Shown: piece after piece, positions 37,058-45,300 of the stretch | How the letters are laid out: each line of letters starts with the position of its first letter | Numbering within the stretch: position 1 is the stretch's first letter | Assembly (NCBI RefSeq): GCF_965198575.1 | Contig: NZ_OZ240671.1 | Span: 2,852,001-2,916,000 of the forward strand | Origin: Lichenicola sp965198575 | GTDB lineage: Bacteria > Pseudomonadota > Alphaproteobacteria > Acetobacterales > Acetobacteraceae | Direction of reading: 5' to 3' | Length of the DNA: 64,000 nucleotides | Position numbers and translations under genes: made by a program | Notes under the pieces: generated by a model | What the model was told of the DNA's origin: nothing | Database searches by the model: none | The model's input: the letters and a program-made list of their open reading frames with translations, nothing else

Positions 37058-38070
37058 CGATGCGCGCGATCGTTTGCGAGACTCCCGGTCTGCTGCAGCG
37101 TGTCGAGCGGCCGATGCCGGTCCGCGGCGAGGACGAGGTGCTGGTTCGTATCCGTCGCGTCGGCGTGTGCGGCACCGACCTGCATATCTTCAGCGGCAAC
37201 CAGCCCTATCTGTCGTATCCGCGCGTCATGGGCCACGAGCTTTCCGGCACGGTGGAGGAAGCACCCCCGGGGAGTGGCCTGGCGACATCCGACATCGTCT
37301 TCATCATGCCCTACATGTCCTGCGGTCGCTGCCACGCCTGCCTGCAGGGAAAGACCAATTGCTGCAGCGAGATCCAGGTCCTGGGCGTGCACCGGGATGG
37401 TGGAATGACGGAGTTCCTGTCCCTGCCACGGCAGTTCGTGCATCACGCAGAGGGCGTGTCGCTCGAGCAGGCGGCGATGATCGAGTTCCTGGCGATCGGC
37501 GCGCATGCAGTACGACGCGGCCGTGCGGCGCCGGGACAAAGCGTGCTCGTGGTGGGTGCCGGTCCGATCGGCCTCGCCGTGGCGCTGTTCGCGATCGAAG
37601 CCGGAGCCCGTGTGGTGATGCTGGATGGTCGCGCCGACCGGCTCGCCTTCGCCATGCGCCACCTCGCAGTTTCGGGCGTGGTGCAGCTGGGCGAGGCGGA
37701 CACGGCTGAACTCTCGGCACTGACCGACGGCAATTTCTTCGACGTCGTGTTCGATGCGACCGGCAATGCGGCAGCGATGGAGCGCGGTTTCGGCTTCGTG
37801 GCGCATGGTGGAACTTATTTGCTGGTCTCGATCGTTGCCGACCGGATCTCGTTCTCCGACCCGGAGTTCCACAAGCGCGAGACCAGCCTGCTCGGCAGCC
37901 GCAACGCCACGATCGAGGATTTCCGGCAGGTGCTGGAGGTGATGCGGGCCGGACGCATCCCCACCGACGCGCTGTGCACCCACCGCATGACCCTGGACGC
38001 GGTGCCGACGGACTTCCACACTCTGCTCGATCCGGGCCAGCGCGTCGTGAAGGGCATGATCGAGATCTGA
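37054..38070 (+). CDS. Zinc-dependent alcohol dehydrogenase (polyol/sugar-acid type)
   Basis: A 338-aa medium-chain dehydrogenase. It has the catalytic zinc Cys in GVCGTDLHIFSGNQ, the zinc His-Glu in MGHELSG, the structural-zinc cysteines in SCGRCHACLQGKTNCC, and the cofactor site VLVVGAGPIGLAVALFA. The length and N-terminus are like L-galactonate 5-dehydrogenase, threonine dehydrogenase-like and other polyol or sugar-acid dehydrogenases. Next to a tagaturonate-reductase-like enzyme and KDG kinase, oxidation of L-galactonate to D-tagaturonate is a reasonable guess, not shown by sequence. Confidence 0.85.
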   Translation: MTMRAIVCETPGLLQRVERPMPVRGEDEVLVRIRRVGVCGTDLHIFSGNQPYLSYPRVMGHELSGTVEEAPPGSGLATSDIVFIMPYMSCGRCHACLQGKTNCCSEIQVLGVHRDGGMTEFLSLPRQFVHHAEGVSLEQAAMIEFLAIGAHAVRRGRAAPGQSVLVVGAGPIGLAVALFAIEAGARVVMLDGRADRLAFAMRHLAVSGVVQLGEADTAELSALTDGNFFDVVFDATGNAAAMERGFGFVAHGGTYLLVSIVADRISFSDPEFHKRETSLLGSRNATIEDFRQVLEVMRAGRIPTDALCTHRMTLDAVPTDFHTLLDPGQRVVKGMIEI

Positions 38071-39206
38071 TGCGCGACGTGTCGGCGATCCTGCAATTCG
38101 GCACCAGCCGCTTCCTGCAGGCGCATGCGGATCTGTTCGTGTCCGAGGCGCTGGATCGGGGCGAGGCGATCGGCACCATTGCCGTCGTGCAGACGACCCG
38201 CAACCCGGAGAGCGCCGCCCGGATCGCCGCGATGGCCAGCGGCGACGGCTACCCGGTGCGGATCCGCGGGCTGCAGTCCGGGCAGGCTGTCGATCGCTGG
38301 GTCCAGGTGCGGTCGGTGCGACGCGGATTGCAGGCCGACGATGACTGGGACGAGGTGCGGCGTATCTTCGTGCACGAGGCCCGGGTGATCCTCTCGAACA
38401 CCGGCGACCGCGGCTTCGACCTCGATCCCGCCGACGAGCTGCCCGGCATTCTGGAGGGCAGGGTGCCGCGCAGCTTCCCGGCCAAGCTCGCGGTGCTGCT
38501 GCATGCGCGGTGGCAGCGACGGCCGGATGCCGCATTGACGCTGCTGCCGTGCGAGCTCCTGTCCCGCAACGGCGACACCCTCCGCGACCTGGTGATCGAC
38601 CTGGCCCGGCAGTGCGACCTGCCCGGCGAATTCGTCGCTTATCTCCGGTCACATTGCGTGTGGGTGAACTGCCTGGTCGACCGGATCGTGTCGGAGGCGC
38701 TGTCGCCGGTCGGGGCGGTCGCCGAGCCGTACGCGCTCTGGGCGATCGAACGGCAGCACGCAATGCAACTGCCATGCAGCCACGACGCCATCGTGCTGAC
38801 CGACGATCTCGCGACCTACGAACGGCTGAAGCTGCACATCCTTAATCTCGGCCACACCGTTCTGGCGCAGCTCTGGCTCGACGCGGGCGCGCGTCCGGGC
38901 ATGACGGTGCTGCAGGCGATGAACGATCCGGAAATGCGAGCGGATCTCGAGAATGTCTGGACCAAGGAGGTGCTGCCGGTGTTCGAGGCGTCGGGGCAGG
39001 GGGAACTGGCGAGCGACTATATCGGGACGGTGCGCGAGCGCTTCCTCAACCCCTTCCTGGCGCACCGGCTCGAGGACATCGCGCAGAACCAGGCCGAGAA
39101 GAAGCGCCGCCGGCTGCAACCGATCGTCGATGACGCCGAACGCCTCGGACTGGATCTGCCGCAGTCGCGCCTGCGTGCGGCTCTGCAGGCAGGACCGGTG
39201 GCGTGA
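38070..39206 (+). CDS. Mannitol dehydrogenase-family oxidoreductase (tagaturonate/fructuronate reductase-like)
   Basis: A 378-aa polyol dehydrogenase of the long-chain mannitol dehydrogenase family. Typical blocks are ILQFGTSRFLQAHADLF (cofactor-binding start), IRGLQSGQAVDRW, VILSNTGDRGFDL, SFPAKLAVLLHARW, LLPCELLSRNGDTLRDL, VNCLVDRIVSEAL and YERLKLHILNLGHT (catalytic Lys and neighbours). These match tagaturonate reductase (UxaB) better than mannitol dehydrogenase, though it is about 100 residues shorter than E. coli UxaB. The product would be D-altronate; no altronate dehydratase lies in the window. Confidence 0.82.
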   Translation: MRDVSAILQFGTSRFLQAHADLFVSEALDRGEAIGTIAVVQTTRNPESAARIAAMASGDGYPVRIRGLQSGQAVDRWVQVRSVRRGLQADDDWDEVRRIFVHEARVILSNTGDRGFDLDPADELPGILEGRVPRSFPAKLAVLLHARWQRRPDAALTLLPCELLSRNGDTLRDLVIDLARQCDLPGEFVAYLRSHCVWVNCLVDRIVSEALSPVGAVAEPYALWAIERQHAMQLPCSHDAIVLTDDLATYERLKLHILNLGHTVLAQLWLDAGARPGMTVLQAMNDPEMRADLENVWTKEVLPVFEASGQGELASDYIGTVRERFLNPFLAHRLEDIAQNQAEKKRRRLQPIVDDAERLGLDLPQSRLRAALQAGPVA

Positions 39207-40129
39207 AGACGCTGGTTGCCATCGGCGAGTGCATGGTCGAGGTGGCACCGGCCGGCGCCGATTCGTATTCGCTCGGCTATGCAGGCGACACCTTCAACGC
39301 CGCGTGGGCGAGCCGGGTGCTGCTGCCGGCCTCGCATGCGGTCCGCTACGTCACCGCGGTCGGCACCGACTGGGTCTCCGACGAGATGGTCGCCTTCATG
39401 GCGCAGGCCGGTCTCGACGTGTCGGCGGTCCGGCGCGATCCGGTGCGCTCGGTCGGTCTGTATGCCGTGCGGCTGGTCGAGGGCGAGCGCTCGTTCGCGT
39501 ATTGGCGCAGCAACTCCGCGGCAACCAGCCTCGCCGATGATCCATCCGCGCTCGCGTTGTCGCTGCAGGGCGCCGACATCGTGCTGTTCTCCGGCATCAC
39601 CCTGGCGATCCTGTCGGAAGCCGCCCGCGAGACGCTGTTCACTGCTCTTGTCGAGGCGCGCCGCAACGGAACGCGGATCGCCTTCGACCCGAACCACCGA
39701 CCACGCCTCTGGCCCTCCGACACCGCGGCGCGGGACACGCTGACCGCGTTCTGCCGCATCGTCGACTGCGTGCTGCCGAGCTTCTCCGACGAGGCGGCCT
39801 TGTTCGGCGACGCATCCCCATCCGCGACGGCCGCCCGCTTCGCCGAGCTGGGTGTCAGCGAGATCGTCGTGAAGAACGGTCCGGATCCGGCGCTGTGCGT
39901 GGTGGACGGCGTGTCAAAGTGGATACCGGCCCGTCCGGTGGAGCACGTGCTGGACACCACCGGCGCCGGCGACGCGTTCAACGGCGCCTACCTCGCGGGC
40001 CGCCTGGAGGGCCTGGATGCGTTGGCGGCGGTGGCGCGTGGCCATCAGGTCGCGGCAGTTTCGGTGCAGACCCGCGGCGCGCTGATCCCGACCGGCTCAC
40101 GGCTCGCTCACTTCATCGAGGCCTGCTGA
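39203..40129 (+). CDS. kdgK: 2-keto-3-deoxygluconate kinase (PfkB family)
   Basis: A 308-aa ribokinase-family sugar kinase. It has AIGECMVEV at the start, the substrate region YAGDTFNAAW, FDPNHRPRLW, and the PfkB signature DTTGAGDAFNGAYLAG with the catalytic Asp. The pattern is that of KDG kinase, which feeds 2-keto-3-deoxygluconate from uronates, or from tagaturonate via altronate, into the Entner-Doudoroff route. The start is a GTG overlapping the preceding TGA (GTGA). It ends the + strand operon, and its stop overlaps the convergent exported-protein gene by 22 bp. Confidence 0.88.
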   Translation: MKTLVAIGECMVEVAPAGADSYSLGYAGDTFNAAWASRVLLPASHAVRYVTAVGTDWVSDEMVAFMAQAGLDVSAVRRDPVRSVGLYAVRLVEGERSFAYWRSNSAATSLADDPSALALSLQGADIVLFSGITLAILSEAARETLFTALVEARRNGTRIAFDPNHRPRLWPSDTAARDTLTAFCRIVDCVLPSFSDEAALFGDASPSATAARFAELGVSEIVVKNGPDPALCVVDGVSKWIPARPVEHVLDTTGAGDAFNGAYLAGRLEGLDALAAVARGHQVAAVSVQTRGALIPTGSRLAHFIEAC

Positions 40130-40525
40130 GCCGCGTACAGCGCCCGGTAGTCATAGGTCGGATAGAACTCGGTACGGAACCCGCCCCACGCCGCCTTCTC
40201 CACCAGCGCGTTGATCTCGCGCAGCCGCTCCGACGGGAAGCGCAGCGTGACCACCTGGCCGATCCCCATCATCACGTACCAGGACACTACCTCGACCCCC
40301 GCCGGCGGAAAATGCGCGAACCATCCCGTCTGCTTCAGGTGCGCGTTGATCTCGTCGAGCGTCTTGCTCTCGTCGTGGCGGAGAAAGATCGTCAGCATCT
40401 CCATGCCCCGACCGCCGGTGGCGTCCGCTCCCGGATCCGGTGCGGCCGCCTGCGCCGATCGGACTGCCAGCAGAGGCAGCACCGACAACGCAGCGAGGCC
40501 GCGCGCGAAGAAGCGACGTGTGTTC
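40108..40525 (-). CDS. Tat-type exported conserved protein
   Basis: A 138-aa protein with a twin-arginine-like leader (NTRRFFARGLAALSVLPLL, then AQAAAP), set by AGGAGCATCC upstream. The mature part contains a well-kept block: TLDEINAHLKQTGW, FPPAGVEVVSWYVMMGIGQV, FPSERLREIN, FRTEFYPTYDY. Similar proteobacterial proteins of this form are known but uncharacterised. Tat export suggests it folds in the cytoplasm, perhaps with a cofactor. Its 3' end overlaps kdgK by 22 bp tail to tail; it is divergent from the hydroxyacid dehydrogenase. Confidence 0.75.
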
Positions 40526-40638
40526 ATCAGGATGCTCCTGTTGGGACGTGTCTGTGGGGAACCGGTGTCGGGCCGGCGCGGTTGCCATGGCACCGTGGCT
40601 ATGCCCGGGTGCGACCATAATCGGGGACGGAGGCGGAC

Positions 40639-41607
40639 ATGACGGCGATTGCGGTTCTTGACGATTGGCAGGGCGTTGCTCGCACGAGCGCCGACTGGTC
40701 GCCGCTGCAGGCACGTGCAGAGCTGGTGTTCTTCCACGAGGCGTTTGCCGACGAGGACGCGGCCGCAGAGGCGCTCGCCCGCTTCGACATCCTGCTCACC
40801 ATGCGCGAACGGACGCCATTTCCCGCGTCGCTGATCGCCCGCCTGCCACGCTGCCGGATGATCGGCATCACCGGCGCGGCCAACCCGTCGCTCGATCTCG
40901 CGGCCTGCCGTGCGCACGACATCACCGTCTGCAATACCGGCGGCGTCCCGGGCGGCGCCGGGTTCGCCACCGCCGAGCTGGCCCTCGGGCTGCTTCTGGC
41001 CGCCGCACGTTCGGTCCCGGCCGGCGACGCTGCGATCCGTGCCGGGCGTTTCCAGGACGGTGTTCCGGAGGGTATCGCACTGGCCGGCCGGACCCTCGGC
41101 CTGATCGGGCTGGGACGGCTCGGCACGCGGATGGCGCACTACGCCCGGGCACTCGACATGCAGGTGCTGGCGTGGAGCCCGAACCTCACCGCCGAGCGGG
41201 CCGCCGCAGCGGGTGCGGCACCGGTGTCGCTCGACCAGCTGCTGGAACGGTCAGATGCGGTGAGCCTGCACCTGGTGCTGTCGGATCGGACGCGCGGCGT
41301 CCTGGGCGCGGCCGAGCTTGCGCGCATGAAACCCGGCGCCATCCTGGTCAACACGTCACGCGGCCCGTTGATCGACGAAGCCGCACTCGTCGAGGCCGTG
41401 CGCGAAGGCCGGATCACTGCCGCCCTCGACGTGTTCGACCAGGAGCCGCTGCCGTCGGACCATCCACTCCGCACGGCGCGGAACACCGTCCTGACGCCGC
41501 ATCTCGGTTACGGCGTCGCTGAGACCTGGGCAGCCTTCTACGGCGACAGCGTTGCCAACGCGACGGAATTTCTCGACGGCCGTCCGGTGCGGGTTGTAGG
41601 CGGCTGA
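40639..41607 (+). CDS. D-2-hydroxyacid dehydrogenase
   Basis: An NAD(P)-dependent enzyme of 322 aa that interconverts D-2-hydroxy and 2-keto acids. The cofactor-binding fold is GLIGLGRLGTRMAHYARAL, the substrate Arg region NTSRGPLIDEAAL, Glu in FDQEPLP, and the catalytic His in TPHLGYGV. The substrate-contact sequence ITGAANPSLDLAACRAHDI, with NTGGVPGGAGFATAEL, is of the phosphoglycerate-dehydrogenase-like type. The substrate is open. It is convergent with the signalling gene, 4 bp between stops. Confidence 0.88.
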   Translation: MTAIAVLDDWQGVARTSADWSPLQARAELVFFHEAFADEDAAAEALARFDILLTMRERTPFPASLIARLPRCRMIGITGAANPSLDLAACRAHDITVCNTGGVPGGAGFATAELALGLLLAAARSVPAGDAAIRAGRFQDGVPEGIALAGRTLGLIGLGRLGTRMAHYARALDMQVLAWSPNLTAERAAAAGAAPVSLDQLLERSDAVSLHLVLSDRTRGVLGAAELARMKPGAILVNTSRGPLIDEAALVEAVREGRITAALDVFDQEPLPSDHPLRTARNTVLTPHLGYGVAETWAAFYGDSVANATEFLDGRPVRVVGG

Positions 41608-41611
41608 AGGC

Positions 41612-43927
41612 CTATCGGACGGTTACGAAGCCGGTCGCACCCAGCTCTCGCCAGTCGGGCGCGTCCTGAATGGACACTGTGCGGACAAGCACGGGAATGC
41701 CGCGCTGACGCGCCAGGGCGATGATCTCGAAATAGGCGGCCGGCTCGGCAGACCCAGGGCTGGATCCGTCGATCATCAGCAGGCCGATCTTCCAGTCCTG
41801 GACCATGGCTTTTGCATGCGACGGGGATTCGTCCGGCGTCAGCATCGCGAGGATCCCGACCCCGCCCAGGATGCGGCGGAGCGGCTCGACGGTCTGGGTC
41901 CATCTCTTGTCGTGCGGCAGCGGCGGTATGCCGGCAACCGCCAGTGTCAGTCGACGGCGCAACCCCGGCTCGATCGTCGCGAGCCGTTCATCGAACTGGA
42001 ATCGCCGGACCGGCTGGCTCAGCATCGACCATGACACCTCGACCAGAACGCGGCGGTCGTCCGGGCGGTCGTGCAGCGCCTGGATGGCCAGATCGAGCCG
42101 CAACAGGTCGAGATCGTGGCCGTGCTCGAGTGTGTTCTCGAGGGCAACCGCAAGATCGGAAATCCGGGCCAGGAGGCCCGCGTCGAAATCGACCAGTTCC
42201 AGATCCGTCGGCTTGTCGTTTCTGTCGATCACCGGCCGGGCGGCGGTGACCTCGACGCGGGACAGCCCATCGAACAACGCCCTGACGTCCTGGGCGTCGC
42301 GCGCCCGCCTGTCCTGCAGCTTTGCCGCGATATGCAGCGACGAGCCGAGAACCTCGACGGCCGTCTGGCCGGGGGCATCATGCCGGCCGCAACTGACCAG
42401 GGCGGCGCCGGTATGATGGGCGGCGGCCTCGCCGAACTCGTGCAGGAAGGCGAGCCTGATCTCCCGGGTCGCCTTGGCCAACCTGGCACGGTTCACCTTG
42501 ATGTCGTCACTGGCGAACCAGAGCGCGAAGCCTTCGTCTCCCGCCCGGCTGAAGACATCCTCCGGTGAGACCACCCGCTTGATGATCCGCTCCGCGATCA
42601 GCATTGCCCGACAGGAGATGTGTTCCCAGTCATCGGCATAGGCGATCCTCAGTGCTGCGAGGCTGATCGCCTGGATCTGGCCGATATCGTGCGGAGGCAG
42701 CGCCCCGTTTTCCGGCCAGCCGGGAGCAACGCGTTCCGGCGGTACCGGTGGCTCCGCACCGACTGCCGAACGAAGGGTGCCCAACAGCCCCGGCCCTTTG
42801 CCTGCCGCCAGAAGATCGGCGATCGCTGCGAGCCGCTGCATCGCCGCCTGGCTCTTTTTCTGCGAGGTGATGTCACGGACCGCGATCGCCACCGCCGGAC
42901 CCCGGTCGTAGGTGATCGGCCTGGCGAGAAGTTCGACGGCAACCTCGCCGCCGTCGCGGCATCGCAACACCAGCTCCCGGGGGCGGACATCGAGCGATGC
43001 AACAGCGTCCTGCCCACCGGGATAGCCCGCGACGAACATCGAAACCGGCTGGCCGAGCTTTTGCGGCAGGTCGTAGCCGCTCATTTCGCAGAACCTCGAG
43101 TTCGCGTCGAGAATGATGCCCTCGTGCTCGATCACGAGCCCCTCGAAGGATACGCCGGCCAGCTGGTGCAGCCGCTCCTTCTCCTTGATGGTCCTGTCCG
43201 CGAGGTGGCGATCCACCAGCGACAACGCGAAGCTCAGCAGCAGCATCGCGATGCTGAGCCCGGCGACGGCTATGGCGAGAGAAGTCGACCCGACCAGGCC
43301 AGGCAGATCCGCATGATCCTGCACGCCGTGCAGCGTGATCGCCGACATGCCGGTGAAATGCAGGACCGAGATCGCGCCTGCCAGCAAGAAGGTCGTGATC
43401 GTTTGCCGACGCTGCGAACGCAGGTCGTGCATGACCCAGATCGCAGCCGCCGAAAAAGCGGCGCTGAGCACGATCGACAGAGCCACCTGCGCGCTGTCGA
43501 CCGAAATACGTCCGTGCATCCGCATCGCAGCGGTCCCGGTGTAGTGCATCCCGCCGATCGCTGCAGTCAGGAACAGGGTGCCGCCGATGACGGTGACGAT
43601 CCTGTTCCTGCTCCACAGCAGGAACCCGAAGCCTGCAAGTGCGCCGGCGATCGGGATGAAGATCGACATCATGGTGTCGCGGATATCGTAGGCGATTCCG
43701 ATCCCGGGCATGAAGGCGATCATGGCGACGAAGTGCAGCGACCAGATGCCGCCACCGAATTCGATCGCTGCAATGCTGGCCCATATGATCTGCAACCGGC
43801 CGGTCGATGCCTGCGCCCTGGAAAGCAGCGCCGATGCTGCCATGCAGGCAAGAATGCACATACCCACCGCAAGCCCGACCAGACGCAGGTCGTGCTGGTT
43901 GAACAGACAGTCGGCAATTTTCAGCAT
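41612..43927 (-). CDS. MHYT-PAS signalling protein with degenerate GGDEF/EAL-like output
   Basis: A 771-aa membrane sensor. The N-terminus (about residues 5-245) is a seven-helix MHYT domain with repeated metal motifs (SLHFVAMIAF, MHYTGTAAMRM, LHFTGMSAIT), proposed to sense O2, CO or NO. A PAS domain follows (about 265-380; VSFEGLVIEHEGII, SGYDLPQKLG). The rest looks like cyclic-di-GMP domains that lost their active sites. DVFSRAGDEGFALWF stands where GGDEF would be. The last 200 residues end like an EAL domain (IGLLMIDGS, FEIIALARQRGIPVLVRTV, WRELGATGFVTVR) but have no EAL or catalytic acids. It may bind a nucleotide or partner without catalysis; the domain match is by eye. Confidence 0.7.
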   Translation of the reverse strand: MLKIADCLFNQHDLRLVGLAVGMCILACMAASALLSRAQASTGRLQIIWASIAAIEFGGGIWSLHFVAMIAFMPGIGIAYDIRDTMMSIFIPIAGALAGFGFLLWSRNRIVTVIGGTLFLTAAIGGMHYTGTAAMRMHGRISVDSAQVALSIVLSAAFSAAAIWVMHDLRSQRRQTITTFLLAGAISVLHFTGMSAITLHGVQDHADLPGLVGSTSLAIAVAGLSIAMLLLSFALSLVDRHLADRTIKEKERLHQLAGVSFEGLVIEHEGIILDANSRFCEMSGYDLPQKLGQPVSMFVAGYPGGQDAVASLDVRPRELVLRCRDGGEVAVELLARPITYDRGPAVAIAVRDITSQKKSQAAMQRLAAIADLLAAGKGPGLLGTLRSAVGAEPPVPPERVAPGWPENGALPPHDIGQIQAISLAALRIAYADDWEHISCRAMLIAERIIKRVVSPEDVFSRAGDEGFALWFASDDIKVNRARLAKATREIRLAFLHEFGEAAAHHTGAALVSCGRHDAPGQTAVEVLGSSLHIAAKLQDRRARDAQDVRALFDGLSRVEVTAARPVIDRNDKPTDLELVDFDAGLLARISDLAVALENTLEHGHDLDLLRLDLAIQALHDRPDDRRVLVEVSWSMLSQPVRRFQFDERLATIEPGLRRRLTLAVAGIPPLPHDKRWTQTVEPLRRILGGVGILAMLTPDESPSHAKAMVQDWKIGLLMIDGSSPGSAEPAAYFEIIALARQRGIPVLVRTVSIQDAPDWRELGATGFVTVR

Positions 43928-44016
43928 TGCCCGTGACCCACTCCACACATTGCGCTCAACCTACGCCGGAGGGTGTGAAGCGAAGGTAAACAGGCTGAAG
44001 ATCGGGACCGCCAGCT

Positions 44017-44320
44017 CTAGGCGGCCCTGACCTCGTCCATGCAGCAAACGGCCTCGCTCGTCAGCTGCAGCGCCTGACGCGACAGGCCGACGGCGGCGTC
44101 CAGAACCGGGGCCGCGGCGGTTCCGGTATCGGTGGCACCCCGGCTGGCGCCGCCGATATTGACCGTGACGTCCCGGCTCGACTGCGCGGTCTGCTGCACG
44201 CTGCGCGCGATCCCTGCCGTGGCAGCACCCTGCTCCTCGATGGCTGCGGCGATGCTCGTCGAGATCAGCCGATCTGCTCGATCGTCCCGGAGATCCTGCG
44301 GACGGCTTCGACCACCCCCG
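44017..44320 (-). pseudogene. Remnant of a methyl-accepting chemotaxis protein C-terminus
   Basis: The - strand keeps the tail of a chemoreceptor signalling domain, in two frames. VVEAVRRISGTIEQIG ends in a stop at 44265. One frame over comes ISTSIAAAIEEQGAATAGIARSVQQTAQ, then SSRDVTVNIGGASRGATDT and a stop at 44017. Joining them needs one frameshift at about 44265-44270. The receptor's sensor domain, HAMP and conserved hairpin tip are absent, so this is a decayed fragment. EEQGAATxxIARSVQQ is typical of alphaproteobacterial receptors. Confidence 0.7.
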
Positions 44321-44522
44321 GGCCGCCAGCTGGATCCGACCGAGATACGCGCCGGGCTCCCTGAAGGCCTCGGCTGTCTGGCTCAAGCGTCCGGACAGGT
44401 TGGCGGAGTCGGAATACCGGCAGCTCGGCGGTGCAGGGCGCGGTCGACAGCCAGCCATGCACGGTCGATAAACTGCCGGGCGTGCCCGTCAATCCATCCG
44501 GGCGAGATCAGGAGAAGACCCC

Positions 44523-44828
44523 TTGTCGGATAATACTGGCGCATTCGTGATTCTCGTCGAGTTCTCGGTCCCTCCCGCGCAGAAGCCCGGGTTTCTCGAG
44601 CTGTGTGCGTTCGACAGCAGCTCGTCGGTGCGCGACGAGCCTGGCTGCCTGCAGTTCGACGCGCTGACGACCGACGACGCACCCGAGCTCGTCATCCTGT
44701 ACGAGGTCTATGCCGACAAGGCCGCCTTCGATGCGCATCTCGCCACGCCGCACTACGCGACATTTGCCGCCGGCGTGAAGGCTCTCGGTCTCGCCGAGCC
44801 AAAGGTCAGGTTCCTGACTCGCGCCTGA
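44523..44828 (+). CDS. Antibiotic biosynthesis monooxygenase-domain protein
   Basis: A 101-aa ABM-domain protein, usually a dimeric ferredoxin-like fold found in quinol monooxygenases (YgiN) and heme or aldehyde oxidising relatives. Features are FVILVEFSVPPAQKPGFLEL, SSVRDEPGCLQFDAL, VILYEVYADKAAFDAHLATPHY and FLTRA. A TTG start is inferred from AGGAGAAG 5 nt upstream; no ATG is in range. The substrate cannot be read. It stands alone between the chemoreceptor remnant and the YXWGXW gene. Confidence 0.82.
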   Translation: MSDNTGAFVILVEFSVPPAQKPGFLELCAFDSSSSVRDEPGCLQFDALTTDDAPELVILYEVYADKAAFDAHLATPHYATFAAGVKALGLAEPKVRFLTRA

Positions 44829-44951
44829 CTGCAACATGCCGACGCAATCGAAGACATTTTGCACCGCTGTGCCGGCGTGGGTGCCGTTGTGTCGCCACGA
44901 TGGCGGCACATCTTCCGCCCCATACCCAACAGCCAGGAGGTCAACCACCTC

Positions 44952-45263
44952 ATGAACAGCCATTTCCGGATCGGTGCATCGATCCTCTTCCTGACCGCCG
45001 GCCTCGCCTGCACCGGCCAGGCCGAAGCGCAGCCATACGGCTACGCGCCGATCCCGCCGCCGCAATACGAGGCACCACCGCCACCACCACCGGTGGGCCC
45101 CCGGATGATCTGGCAGCGGGGCGGCTGGGAGTGGATCGGCGGCCGCTACGTCTGGGCGCCGGGACACTATGTCGCCTGGCGCCCGCATTACGGTGCGTGG
45201 GTTCCGGGCCACTGGGCGCGGCGCGGCTTCGAGACCGTGTGGATCCCGGCGCACTGGCGCTGA
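44952..45263 (+). CDS. YXWGXW-repeat exported protein
   Basis: A 103-aa secreted protein. The signal peptide (ASILFLTAGLACTGQAEAQ) is followed by a Pro-rich linker and then Trp/Tyr repeats: WEWIGGRYVWAPGHYVAW, YGAWVPGHWARRG, VWIPAHW. This is the YXWGXW repeat family of small surface or periplasmic proteins of unknown role in proteobacteria. AGGAGGT lies 10 nt upstream of the chosen ATG; the upstream in-frame ATG at 44859 would bury the signal peptide. Confidence 0.82.
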   Translation: MNSHFRIGASILFLTAGLACTGQAEAQPYGYAPIPPPQYEAPPPPPPVGPRMIWQRGGWEWIGGRYVWAPGHYVAWRPHYGAWVPGHWARRGFETVWIPAHWR

Positions 45264-45300
45264 TCGTCACACCGGGCTGACGCCGGGCCGATCCGGCGCG

